Assembly (NCBI GenBank): GCA_965203865.1
Contig: OZ241916.1
Span: 1,922,001-1,986,000, forward strand
Source of the DNA: G965200765 sp965203865
Lineage (GTDB): Bacteria; Pseudomonadota; Gammaproteobacteria; Arenicellales; JAJDZL01
Reading direction: 5' to 3'
Length of the DNA: 64,000 nt
Shown here: positions 53,703 to 61,949 of the stretch, piece after piece
Layout: the number at the start of each line of letters is the position of its first letter
Numbering within the stretch: position 1 is the first letter of the stretch
Program-made: the position numbers and the translations under genes
Notes under the pieces: generated by a model
Database searches by the model: none
Told to the model about the DNA's origin: nothing
What the model saw: only the letters and a program-made list of their open reading frames with translations

Positions 53703-53713
53703 CCCCCCCCCCC
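53703..53713 (-). repeat. G11 homopolymer tract controlling the autotransporter frame
   Basis: Eleven C on the plus strand (G on the coding strand). Upstream codons from the ATG at 53798 read in frame into the tract (HKLTRGGG), but with 11 G they exit in the wrong frame and stop at 53598. With 10 G they continue as GGGAVTCISENPVRR into the signal peptide and the giant ORF. With 11 G the giant frame meets TAA just upstream of the tract with no start codon between. Confidence 0.85.
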
Positions 53714-53795
53714 TCGTTAATTTATGCGCCAAAGCAACAGAACTCTTTCGACTGCAAAGCCGGGCAATTGGGTCAACTAGCCTCAATATCAATTT

Positions 53796-53798
53796 CAT
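53796..53798 (-). promoter_or_regulatory. Probable true start codon of the autotransporter in the ON register
   Basis: ATG at 53798 opens MKLILRLVDPIARLCSRKSS, a basic extension of about 63 residues before the M of the current ORF; it includes the complete signal peptide. The upstream ATG at 53888 is in the same frame but overlaps a TATAAT (53882-53877), so 53798 is preferred. AGG lies about 10 nt upstream. Confidence 0.5.
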
Positions 53799-53926
53799 CA
53801 ACTTGTACCTGAAAATCTTTCGACAACAAAATACTAATATTACCCCAGCCCGCACGGCCAGAGAACTTGCCCAATCATTATAAGACATTCGACATGCAAA
53901 ATTGATTCACAATTCAATGTACTTCA

Positions 53927-53938
53927 CCCCCCCCCCCC
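53927..53938 (-). repeat. Second homopolymer tract, G12
   Basis: Twelve C on the plus strand, 130-140 bp upstream of the proposed start of the autotransporter and about 45 bp upstream of a TATAAT on the minus strand. Its length could tune promoter activity. No reading frame is evident across it. Confidence 0.75.
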
Positions 53939-54670
53939 GTGTAATCAAAAATTCAATTGAAATCAATTCATTATGAATGCTCATCTAGGACTGAACAACT
54001 CCATTGCAACATGAGCGCTCCCGTTGGAAAAGTTGGAAAAATATTGAAGGTGAATTTGTAGGTTTGCCGTAGTTGACTGCCATATGAAAACAACCTGATT
54101 GGTGATTCTGGAGCTTTTTTCGAGGTTTTCAGTAATGCCAATTTGGCGAATCTTCCAAAAATTATCTTCAATGAAAATAACAAGCTGTGCCTGATTCTGA
54201 GGATTTCAAAGAACAATACCTGATGAATGGGATAGAAAAATGGCGAAAACTATTTATTCATCATCAATGCAAATTCCCGAAGCATTGATGATGCTGATGA
54301 TGAAAGCGTTCACTCAGTGACCAAATTACCGCCTTACTTCAATGTAAAGACGTATTCTCAGTTATCTGACCTGAGCAATGTACATGACCTAGAGGCATGG
54401 CTGGAGAATATCAGATGCTTGTGCAGAAAATCTACCCGGCCATGCAACTGACCTGTAAGAAAGAAACCGCTTGAGATAACCGGAAAGCTACCAATTTCAG
54501 ACTGCCCCGACAACAATGAAGTTTCTCAGGAAATATCTATGGGCACCCAAAATAAAACGGAGAATCCGCATCCTGAAAAATAAGCGGCCAAGAAATTCAT
54601 CAAAAAGACAACTTGAAACTGCATGAAAATATATAATCCAATTGCATAATATCGACTTATTTATTCAGTT
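53939..54670. other. Region with gene remnants
   Basis: About 730 bp without an intact gene. At 54240-54450 short plus-strand frames in series (MAKTIYSSSMQIPEALMMLM..., then KLPPYFNVKTYSQLSDLSNV and HDLEAWLENIR) look like pieces of one decayed protein broken by stops and shifts. I cannot name the family; the EAWLE segment recalls C-terminal parts of Rpn-type transposase/nuclease proteins. Confidence 0.3.
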
Positions 54671-55894
54671 TTGAATTCAACTTACATCCATCGTTCCATA
54701 GAACCGGTCCTGAAAAGAGTGGTTTCCGAGTTTCCAGCTACTGTACTGACTGGCCCGCGGCAGTCGGGGAAAACAACTCTTCTGCGAAAACTTTTTGGTA
54801 ATCGCTACCAGTATGTTTCGCTTGATTTGCCCGATGTGCGTTCGCTAGCGCTAAACGACCCTAGATCATTTCTTGAAAGATATTCTCCGCCTGTAATTTT
54901 TGACGAAGTGCAGCATGCCCCCGAATTATTTTCCTATATCAAAGCAAGAATTGATGAGAACCGTCTTCAATATGGCCAGTACTTGTTGAGCGGGTCGCAA
55001 AATCTCCTGCTTTCCGAGAAAATAACAGAATCATTAGCGGGTCGTACCGCTGTACTGCGTCTTTTTCCACTATCCAGACGAGAAGTTGAAGGTCAAGGAC
55101 ATCTGTTGCTCCCTTGGGAAAGAAGCGACAAGATTGCTTGTACAGAAAAATATGTCTTCGACAATCTATGGGGGCAGATATTACGCGGCAGCTACCCTGA
55201 ACTGGCAATCAAGCCGCGCAAAAACGCTCGCGACTGGTATGGGGCGTATATTCAAACCTACCTGGAACGAGATGTGCGTTTCCTGCTGAATGTCGGAAAC
55301 TTGAATCTGTACCAGAGTTTCCTGACCATTCTGGCATCCAGAAGCGGCCAGCTTCTTAACTTGACGGATATAGCCAGAGATTTGGGGATAGCAGTGAACA
55401 CAGTGAAATCCTGGCTGTCAATACTGCAGGCGACATATCAAGTGATTATATTGCAACCATATTTTTCAAATATAGGGAAGCGGCTAGTCAAAATGCCGAA
55501 GGTTTACTTTTCCGATGTCGGCATGCTTTGTTATCTCACTGGGGTATGCGACCCGCAAAGTGCCGCATCCGGCCCTCTCGCCGGGGTAATTTTCGAAACT
55601 GCTGTCCTGTCTGAAATCTATAAAACCCTGGTTCACCGAGGAATTGACCCGAGAGTATATTTCTGGAGGACAACAGCAGGTACTGAAGTTGACTTTGTGG
55701 TTGACCTTGATACAAGATTGATACCGACCGAAGTAAAATTGTCGGCAACACCGCGTCCTGCGATGGCGAACTCAATCAAAATTTTTCAAAATGACCATAG
55801 AAATCAGGCAGGACAAGGTTATGTGGTGCACCCTGGGGACATGAACCTCCCTCTCAGTGAAAAGATTGGTGTGCTACCCTTTGCAGAGTTGTGA
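54671..55894 (+). CDS. ATP-binding protein with AAA_14 and DUF4143 domains
   Basis: 407 residues from a TTG start (no ATG is available near it). The AAA domain has Walker A GPRQSGKTTLLRKLF and Walker B PPVIFDEVQHAPELF, with the LSGSQNLLL sensor. The DUF4143 part follows: GSYPELA, YIQTYLERDVR, LGIAVNTVKSWLSILQATYQ, VYFSDVGMLCYLTGV, and the nuclease-like ending FWRTTAGTEVDFVVD. Common in variable regions of bacterial genomes; function unknown. Stands alone. Confidence 0.85.
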   Translation: MNSTYIHRSIEPVLKRVVSEFPATVLTGPRQSGKTTLLRKLFGNRYQYVSLDLPDVRSLALNDPRSFLERYSPPVIFDEVQHAPELFSYIKARIDENRLQYGQYLLSGSQNLLLSEKITESLAGRTAVLRLFPLSRREVEGQGHLLLPWERSDKIACTEKYVFDNLWGQILRGSYPELAIKPRKNARDWYGAYIQTYLERDVRFLLNVGNLNLYQSFLTILASRSGQLLNLTDIARDLGIAVNTVKSWLSILQATYQVIILQPYFSNIGKRLVKMPKVYFSDVGMLCYLTGVCDPQSAASGPLAGVIFETAVLSEIYKTLVHRGIDPRVYFWRTTAGTEVDFVVDLDTRLIPTEVKLSATPRPAMANSIKIFQNDHRNQAGQGYVVHPGDMNLPLSEKIGVLPFAEL

Positions 55895-56010
55895 CAATTT
55901 TCTCCGCAGTAGAAATTCCATACGAGATACGCATGGTCTGATTAGCGAATACGACTGATATAAGCGTATAGAGCCTTTTTATTACCAAATAAATAAAACA
56001 ATCTCCACTA

Positions 56011-56290
56011 CCCTAAAACACCCTCTTTAACGCTTTCCAGTGACATTCTCCAATGCCCTAAAACACCCTTTCCAACACTCTCCAGTGACATTCTCCAATG
56101 CCCTAAAACACCCTTTCCAACGCTCTCCAGTGACATTCTCCAATGCCCCAAAACACTCATTCCAACGCTTTCCAGTGACACTCTCCAATGCCCTAAAACA
56201 CCCTTTCCAACGCTCTCCAGTGACATTCTCCAATGCCCTAAAACACCCTTTCCAACGCTTTCCAGTGACATTCTCCAATGCCCTAACCCT
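56011..56290. repeat. 45-bp minisatellite, six full units
   Basis: Units start at 56011, 56056, 56101, 56146, 56191 and 56236, with a partial seventh. Consensus contains CCCTAAAACACCCTTTCCAA then CGCTCTCCAGTGACATTCTC. Because 45 is a multiple of 3, several frames on both strands stay open: a minus-strand frame gives GHWRMSLESVGKGVL repeats, a plus-strand frame gives NALKHPFQRSPVTFS. No start signal makes either convincing. It directly follows the stop of the AlbA-type gene. Confidence 0.9.
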
Positions 56291-56315
56291 TTAGCCAATT
56301 CTTCAGTAAATAGAG

Positions 56316-57737
56316 TCATGTAATACGCCAACGCGCATGTCTTCCACGACCAGTCAAGGAAATCACTCCTTGACTTCTCAGTTCATCTAATGTTTTTCTT
56401 AGTTGCCGAGAAGATATTTTGGCTGACAGTCGCTTTTGAATTTCGGCAAACGATAGTCCTTCGTATGCATTTGTCAATATCATGACAATTGCGTATTCTC
56501 TCCTCTGATAAACTGCCTGCTTGTCTAATCCTGATATGCTTTTCCAGTGCCTGGTCAAATTCGAATGATTATGCCGGAATCGTACAACGACACGTCCTGC
56601 ACCATCTTCAATTTCGGGACTAGGAAGGTCGGCAGATGATAATAATCTTGCAATTTTTATCGTACCGGTTCCCCATTCTTCAATAATTCCTCGCCGGTAG
56701 AAGCAATGTGCAATCAATGGATTCCATGGTAGAGATTCGTGTGGCGCAAATAACTTTTCGGGGGTCAGGCCAAAATGCAATGAACCTGAAGAAGAAATTT
56801 CAAGACGGTCATCAAATATTGCTACACCTACAGAACCACCCCAAATCGAGTAGTCCCGATGGCAAAATGCATTTGCCAATGCTTCACGAGTCGCTTTTAA
56901 AGGAAACAGTGGTTCATCAACTCGTTCAAAACTGTCCGATTCAAGCTTCCCTGCAATCGGTAATGATTCACGTACAAATTGCTCCGCTTTTTTGAACAGC
57001 TTGAAAATATTTCCTCGAAATTGACGGTTGTCAAGAAATTCATCCGTAATCCTTACTCCGTCAAATCGAGCCACTCTCAACAAGCATTGAGGATAGTTTG
57101 CTAGAACATGCTCATCTTTCCCGAACAGGACAGCCGCCGCACGGTACAGCATGCCGTCAGTGCATAGTCCCAAGCCTAGTAGCCAATCTATAGGATCTCG
57201 AGCGTCAATAATATCCAACCTGCCTTGTTGTACAGCAGTATCAACAACTCGTTGAATCTCCGCTATATCAAGATCTTTTACTGTGCAATCTGTAACGATT
57301 TGATTTTCCCATCGCTGTTCTCGATGCATGCGCTCCAAGAGCATTTGCTTATATTGTTCGGCCCGCATTTCAACAGTTGTATTGCCAACTCGACGGTAGG
57401 AACAACCCCGGTAAGTATAAGGAACAGCTAGTCCCTTATCAACTTGAACTGAAATTACTTCAAGGTTGCGACCAACATGAATTCTTTCTATGGTGGGGTA
57501 AACCGGTGGGTCAATTCTTCGAATTTCTGCACTCAACTTTTCTATTGTAAGTTCTGATACGTGTTGACCAGAAATTTCCCCATCTTGAGAAATCCCCAAC
57601 AGTACGTGCCCGCCACGTTGATTAAGCATAGCGCATAGAGTTTTGGTTGCTTCGCGTTTGGAGCCTGTCGTTTTTTTGAATTCAAGTACCTCCGATTCGC
57701 CCGCTTTTACCATTGTCTCAATTTGTTTTGGTGTCAT
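56316..57737 (-). CDS. AlbA_2/Schlafen-type ATP-binding protein with C-terminal winged helix
   Basis: 473 residues. The N-terminal AlbA_2 domain shows ESEVLEFKKTTGSKREATKT and LCAMLNQRGGHVLLGIS. The middle has the HATPase_c_4-like segment: FPLKATREALANAFCHRDYS, GSVGVAIFDDRLEISSSG, CFYRRGIIEEWGTGTIKIAR. The end is a winged HTH (LSFAEIQKRLSAKISSRQLR, RSQGVISLTGRGRHARW). Such proteins are common putative regulators, some in phage defence; the role here is unknown. No partner gene is evident. Confidence 0.83.
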   Translation of the reverse strand: MTPKQIETMVKAGESEVLEFKKTTGSKREATKTLCAMLNQRGGHVLLGISQDGEISGQHVSELTIEKLSAEIRRIDPPVYPTIERIHVGRNLEVISVQVDKGLAVPYTYRGCSYRRVGNTTVEMRAEQYKQMLLERMHREQRWENQIVTDCTVKDLDIAEIQRVVDTAVQQGRLDIIDARDPIDWLLGLGLCTDGMLYRAAAVLFGKDEHVLANYPQCLLRVARFDGVRITDEFLDNRQFRGNIFKLFKKAEQFVRESLPIAGKLESDSFERVDEPLFPLKATREALANAFCHRDYSIWGGSVGVAIFDDRLEISSSGSLHFGLTPEKLFAPHESLPWNPLIAHCFYRRGIIEEWGTGTIKIARLLSSADLPSPEIEDGAGRVVVRFRHNHSNLTRHWKSISGLDKQAVYQRREYAIVMILTNAYEGLSFAEIQKRLSAKISSRQLRKTLDELRSQGVISLTGRGRHARWRIT

Positions 57738-58085
57738 AGCTAATTCTCGGCATAAAATTCCTTAAATGAACTCGTTGCTTCAATGTTCAATTTCATGGCT
57801 TCCCTTTGAGTGGGTTCGTCAGTATTTTGCTATGAGAGCATGAACTCTGCTAGCGTATACAAATAGCATAAATCATCAATCGCTTCTGACTAGGAATTTT
57901 TCCAACAGCGTTCCGTTTCTTTTCATTAGTTGTGGTGTGCGACGCAGTCCTGGCTCTTAAAGCGGCACCTGACATGATTTAGTATCTCATAAGATTTGAA
58001 AGGAAATTATGTACTTGATTATATTTTCACTCAAACTGCTCATGGTTGTATTTGCTCGCGAATGTAATTGGCAGAACCAAAAGAA
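57738..58085. other. Intergenic region, nothing recognised
   Basis: About 350 bp between the AlbA-type gene and the decayed toxin-antitoxin region. No gene, repeat or clear regulatory site was seen apart from the promoter that the AlbA-type gene must have. Confidence 0.4.
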
Positions 58086-58107
58086 AAGAGGCCGTTCCCG
58101 GCCTCTT
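58086..58107 (-). terminator. Rho-independent terminator of the toxin-antitoxin remnant
   Basis: On the minus strand AAGAGGCC-GGGAAC-GGCCTCTT forms an 8-bp stem followed by TTCTTTT. It is 37 bp past the end of the toxin pseudogene. Confidence 0.75.
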
Positions 58108-58143
58108 GAATTCTGTATGGGGGCTCGGATTAATCAGAATTGA

Positions 58144-58538
58144 TTATTCATTCCGCGGATAAACATCGTCGTGCTTTCCGATTATGTGCAGAACAATACG
58201 AACCTTTTTCTTTCTCTTATTTCCGTAGACTTTATACAGAATAACAATGTTTTCATCCTCCTCCCTGTCAGGAAAAAGACTCCTGCGGAAAAGATGAATC
58301 GACTTGAAATCTTTTTTGCCCGGACTCCTTTCATATCGTGACCCTTGAAATCGTCGAAAAGAGTGTCGAAATCCTGCTTTTTCATTAGCCCTTCGGCCTT
58401 TTTTATTCTTGCTGAAATTTCAGGGATCTTGATTCTTTCCTCTTCATCCGAAAACGATTTTTACCTTGTGACACTGACTTCTATTTCCTTCCCTCTTCTT
58501 GCTTCATAAAGCAAGTCATCTAATTCTGGACTATTCAT
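58144..58538 (-). pseudogene. Decayed RelE-like toxin gene
   Basis: The frame starts with ATG at 58538, overlapping the antitoxin-like stop, and reads MNSPELDDLLYEARRGKEIE..., then meets an in-frame TAA after about 25 codons. It continues in the same frame (SFSDEEERIKIPEISARIKK, KKQDFDTLFDDFKGHDMKG) and then shifts frame to FKSIHLFRRSLFPDREED, ENIVILYKVYGNKRKKKVRI, VLHIIGKHDDVYPRNE. The second half resembles RelE-type interferase ends (RIV-IGxHDxVY). One nonsense codon and one frameshift make it inactive as sequenced. Family assignment is tentative. Confidence 0.6.
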
Positions 58539-58710
58539 TCAGCCCTGGAATAGGATGGTTCTTTTCGTTCTCAAGACAGATACGAACGATATTGCTCTTG
58601 GCCAAGGTAATATTGTAAGGTGTGCCGTTGACATATTCAATATCTTTACTGTCTCTGTTTTCAGACAGTTCCTTCTTTTCAATCCTGTAATCTTCTGCAA
58701 GTTGATCCAT
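58531..58710 (-). CDS. Small antitoxin-like protein
   Basis: 59 residues (MDQLAEDYRIEKKELSENRD..., ending NHPIPGLNE) with an excellent RBS (AAAGGAG) and an 8-bp overlap with the toxin pseudogene. Charged and short, as antitoxins are; no named family is recognised. It is intact while the toxin is broken, the usual state of a dying toxin-antitoxin pair. Confidence 0.55.
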   Translation of the reverse strand: MDQLAEDYRIEKKELSENRDSKDIEYVNGTPYNITLAKSNIVRICLENEKNHPIPGLNE

Positions 58711-58876
58711 TTCAATTTCTCCTTTGCAGGCTGTTCTAATGATTTATGATTGGTAAAAATTCAAATAACATTGACATTCTAAATCAGGAATTACATGAAG
58801 TGAAAATTTTATTATAAACTGCGATCTGGTAGGTTGTTTTCATTTCAGGAGTAACCCCTGAATCTTATTATCCAGT

Positions 58877-59455
58877 CTATTCGTCCACGGGGTTGGTAAG
58901 CAAAAAGTTATCCCGATAGTAACGCAACTCCTCTATAGATTCCCGAATGTCATCCAAAGCCCTGTGCTTGCTTTTCTTTTTCTTGTCACCCACCAGATCT
59001 TTACGCCATCTTTTTGCAAGTTCTTTTAAAGTACTAACGTCCAAGTGTCGATAGTGCAAGAAATTGGATATCTCGGGCATGTACCGGTCTAAAAATCGCC
59101 GGTCTTGGCAGATCGCATTTCCGCAAAGCGGCGACCTGTTTTTCGTTGCATAGCGACGCAAGAAGTTCATGGTTTGACGTTCCGCTTCCTTCTCGTCAAT
59201 TTCCGAGTTTCGCACCAGTTCAATCAATCCGCTGGCCGAGTGTGTTTTCTTGTTCCAGTCATCCATGGCTTCAAGACGCTCTACGCTTTGGTGAATTGCC
59301 AGAACAGGACCCTCGCCCAGAATGTTTAGATGCATGTCAGTTACAACAGAAGCAATTTCAATGATTCGATCGTTTTCAGGCGACAAGCCCGTCATTTCCA
59401 AATCAATCCACACAAGGTTGTTTTTTTTCTGTTGCGGTGGCTTGGGCGTAGTCAA
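58877..59455 (-). CDS. orn: Oligoribonuclease Orn
   Basis: 3'-5' exonuclease of the DEDDh class that degrades 2-5-nt RNAs, including pGpG from c-di-GMP turnover. 192 residues from a TTG start with AGAGG upstream. Motifs: LVWIDLEMTGLSPENDRIIE (D and E of ExoI), GNAICQDRRFLDRYMPEI (ExoII), YRHLDVSTLKELAKRW and KHRALDDIRESIEELRYYR (ExoIII with H and D). Normal length. Confidence 0.97.
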   Translation of the reverse strand: MTTPKPPQQKKNNLVWIDLEMTGLSPENDRIIEIASVVTDMHLNILGEGPVLAIHQSVERLEAMDDWNKKTHSASGLIELVRNSEIDEKEAERQTMNFLRRYATKNRSPLCGNAICQDRRFLDRYMPEISNFLHYRHLDVSTLKELAKRWRKDLVGDKKKKSKHRALDDIRESIEELRYYRDNFLLTNPVDE

Positions 59456-60055
59456 TGCGAATTACCTCTGTATACAGTTACTGGAGTCTGGAATTTTGCT
59501 GGTGATTGTTCAAGCATAAGATCAAAAAATTTAAATTTCAACCAAGAACTTGGGGAAATTTTCTCTTGGCAGTCTTTGAATTAAACATTAAAGTACGGAA
59601 GAAGTATATCCGTTGATGGCAATACTGAGTCGAACAATCTTTACTTAATGCATTTACCCAAACCTTGCGCTAGCGATTCAAGGTTTAGCGAGCCAATGGC
59701 GGCTTTGGGCAGGTAAAGAATCTTGATAGAACTCCCAAGGTTTCACTCAAATATTGAACTTGCATCAGAGGTGGGACAAAAATTCAAGACTGGTAGTTTA
59801 CATTTATTTGGCTGGTTCGTTATGAAATTCATATGTCAACACATTTCAGGCTTGTTGAAATAACTCAAAATTTCACTTGGCAATCTGATAAATTTACTGT
59901 TGAAAGCATAAATAATCTACATAAGATTTCTCGGCTAGTAATATTTTGAAGCCAGTTAGGTCTTACATTCGAAATTGGTCTGATTTTGGACTACGATGTG
60001 CTGGATTCCTATGCTAGTCACCCGAGGGGAAATTTACAATTGAGAGGTATTTACA
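59456..60055. other. Intergenic region between orn and the ureohydrolase gene
   Basis: 600 bp, divergent. It contains one small inverted repeat, AACCTTG with CAAGGTT (about 59661-59687), and AT-rich stretches; no gene and no recognisable riboswitch. Confidence 0.4.
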
Positions 60056-61015
60056 GTGTACGTACATGAAGGATTTCACGACCCCAAGAAACGACCGCGA
60101 TATACCGGATTGCCTACATTCATGCGGACACCCTACTCGGCAGATTGGGAAGATGTGGATATAGGGTTGATTGGAATTCCATTTGACGGGGGTGTAACGA
60201 ACCGAACTGGCGCTCGGCATGGACCTCGGGAAATTCGCAATCAATCTTCCTTGATTCGTACAATAAATCAATCCTCGGGCATCTGCCCATATGACGATGC
60301 CAGAGTTGCTGACTTGGGGGATGCGTGGGTTCAGCGCCCATTTCATCTCGAGAGAAGTCTTGAAGAAATAGCCGAGTACTATAAGGAAGTGTACAGATGT
60401 GGAATACTGCCAATTTCAGCAGGCGGCGACCATTCCGTTACATTGCCTGTATTTCGCGGCATTGCAAGCGAACAACCCGTGGGCATGGTTCACTTCGACG
60501 CACATTGCGATACTGGAGACGACTATCTTGGTTCCAAGTTTCACCATGGTTCGCCTTTCAAAAGAGCAGTCGAGGAGGGTTTACTGGATCCAAAACGCAC
60601 AATTCAAATCGGTATTCGGGGTTCCTTGAACTATATGGATCTCTGGAATTTCAGCCACGAATCGGGCATGCGAGTGATTTATATGGAAGAGTTTGAAGAA
60701 ATTGGTTGGCGAGGTGCGGTGGAAGAAGCTCGCAAAGTTGTCGGCGAAGGGCCAACATATATCAGCTTTGATGTTGACGGACTGGACCCCGTTTACGCAC
60801 CAGGAACGGGAACTCCAGAAATCGGTGGATTCTCCAGCATGGAAGCGCAGATGATGATCCGCGGGCTGCAAGGCTTGAACCTTGTTGGTGGTGACGTTGT
60901 TGAAGTTGCACCTCCGTTTGACCCATCCGGCAACACTGCACTGGTGGGCGCAACGATGATGTTTGAAATTTTATGTGTCGTTGCAGATTCGTTCAAGAAT
61001 CGAAATTCAGACTAG
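60056..61015 (+). CDS. speB: Ureohydrolase, agmatinase/guanidino-acid hydrolase type
   Basis: 319-residue arginase-superfamily enzyme that hydrolyses a guanidino group to urea and an amine. GTG start with GAGAGG 8 nt upstream. Both manganese-binding sets are intact: GGDHSVTLP, VHFDAHCDTGDD and SFDVDGLDPVYAPGTGTPE. The N-terminus (GLPTFMRTPY, IGIPFDGGVTNRTGARHGP) fits agmatinase or guanidinobutyrase/guanidinopropionase; sequence alone does not separate these. If agmatinase, its product putrescine could feed the class III aminotransferase at 32.7 kb. Confidence 0.85.
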   Translation: MYVHEGFHDPKKRPRYTGLPTFMRTPYSADWEDVDIGLIGIPFDGGVTNRTGARHGPREIRNQSSLIRTINQSSGICPYDDARVADLGDAWVQRPFHLERSLEEIAEYYKEVYRCGILPISAGGDHSVTLPVFRGIASEQPVGMVHFDAHCDTGDDYLGSKFHHGSPFKRAVEEGLLDPKRTIQIGIRGSLNYMDLWNFSHESGMRVIYMEEFEEIGWRGAVEEARKVVGEGPTYISFDVDGLDPVYAPGTGTPEIGGFSSMEAQMMIRGLQGLNLVGGDVVEVAPPFDPSGNTALVGATMMFEILCVVADSFKNRNSD

Positions 61016-61118
61016 TCTTTTCAGAGTTGCAGAAAAAACAGGTCAAAGCACCTTTAATTGTTTCCAGTAAAAATCTCTGCCTCTTGAGTCAAGCCGAAAA
61101 CCACTGGCAAGTGATAAC

Positions 61119-61925
61119 TTAGTCAGCGTCGCGAGTAAAGCGAAATGGCTGGCTAACCAGTCGATCTATTCTTACTTCTTTTATATTGCGAAATATTGGT
61201 AACCCAATGGACATTCCCGAATGCCCCGCTTCCGGTTGGTCGCGGTAAGTCCCGAACAGTCTATCCCAAATCGGCAAGTTAAATCCAAAATTGCTGTCGG
61301 TTTCATATTTAGTAATCGAATGATGCACGCGATGCATGTCGGGAGTAACCAAAAAACATCGGACCATTCGATCTGCTTTGCGCGGCAACTGGACATTTCC
61401 ATGATTGAACATGGACGTAGCGTTTAACAGAATTTCAAAGAGAACAACCGCCAGCGCCGGTGCTCCGATGGCTGCAACAGCCGCGAATTTGATCACCATT
61501 GATATCAGAATTTCGACGGGATGAAACCTGAATCCGGTTGTAACATCAAAGTCCAAATCCGTATGGTGCATAAGATGGAAACGCCAAAATATCGGCACTT
61601 TGTGAAACATTACATGCTGTGCGTAAACCACCAGATCCAGCAAAATGATCGCAACGACAACCGCTATCCAGCCCGGGGCATTCAACCAGTTCAGCAAGCC
61701 ATACCCTTTGGTCTCAAGATGAAATCCCCAAGCCGCAACCGAAAGCGGCACGATGATACGTACCAAGCCTACGTTGAGTGCAGACAGAGCCAGATGATTG
61801 GTCCAGCGTCTTTTTCTTGTTGATTTCCAAGGACGTTTGGGAGAGACAGATTCCCACATTGCCATGGCGCCAAGCATAGCCAAAAACACCGCAAGGCGAA
61901 TTTCCAGTTCAAGATTTATTTCCAT
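61119..61925 (-). CDS. Sterol desaturase/fatty acid hydroxylase-family membrane protein
   Basis: 268 residues with about four membrane segments and the diiron histidine motifs HVMFH, HLMHH and HRVHH, followed by DSNFGFNLPIWDRLFGTYRD. The family hydroxylates or desaturates lipids. Substrate unknown. It ends about 100 bp from the ureohydrolase gene (convergent). Confidence 0.86.
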   Translation of the reverse strand: MEINLELEIRLAVFLAMLGAMAMWESVSPKRPWKSTRKRRWTNHLALSALNVGLVRIIVPLSVAAWGFHLETKGYGLLNWLNAPGWIAVVVAIILLDLVVYAQHVMFHKVPIFWRFHLMHHTDLDFDVTTGFRFHPVEILISMVIKFAAVAAIGAPALAVVLFEILLNATSMFNHGNVQLPRKADRMVRCFLVTPDMHRVHHSITKYETDSNFGFNLPIWDRLFGTYRDQPEAGHSGMSIGLPIFRNIKEVRIDRLVSQPFRFTRDAD

Positions 61926-61949
61926 AGGTTACCCGATGATAATTGCTCT

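Noticed and set aside
53598..53888. A separate 96-residue protein upstream of the giant gene
   Set aside because: Its first part is the leader of the autotransporter and its last part is the out-of-frame signal peptide region after the G tract; it is explained by the G11 register.
53971..54216. 81-residue minus-strand frame upstream of the autotransporter
   Set aside because: No RBS and no recognisable features; it lies in AT-rich DNA with gene remnants.
56011..56290. The 45-bp repeats as a CRISPR array
   Set aside because: Units are contiguous with no unique spacers and no cas genes are present.
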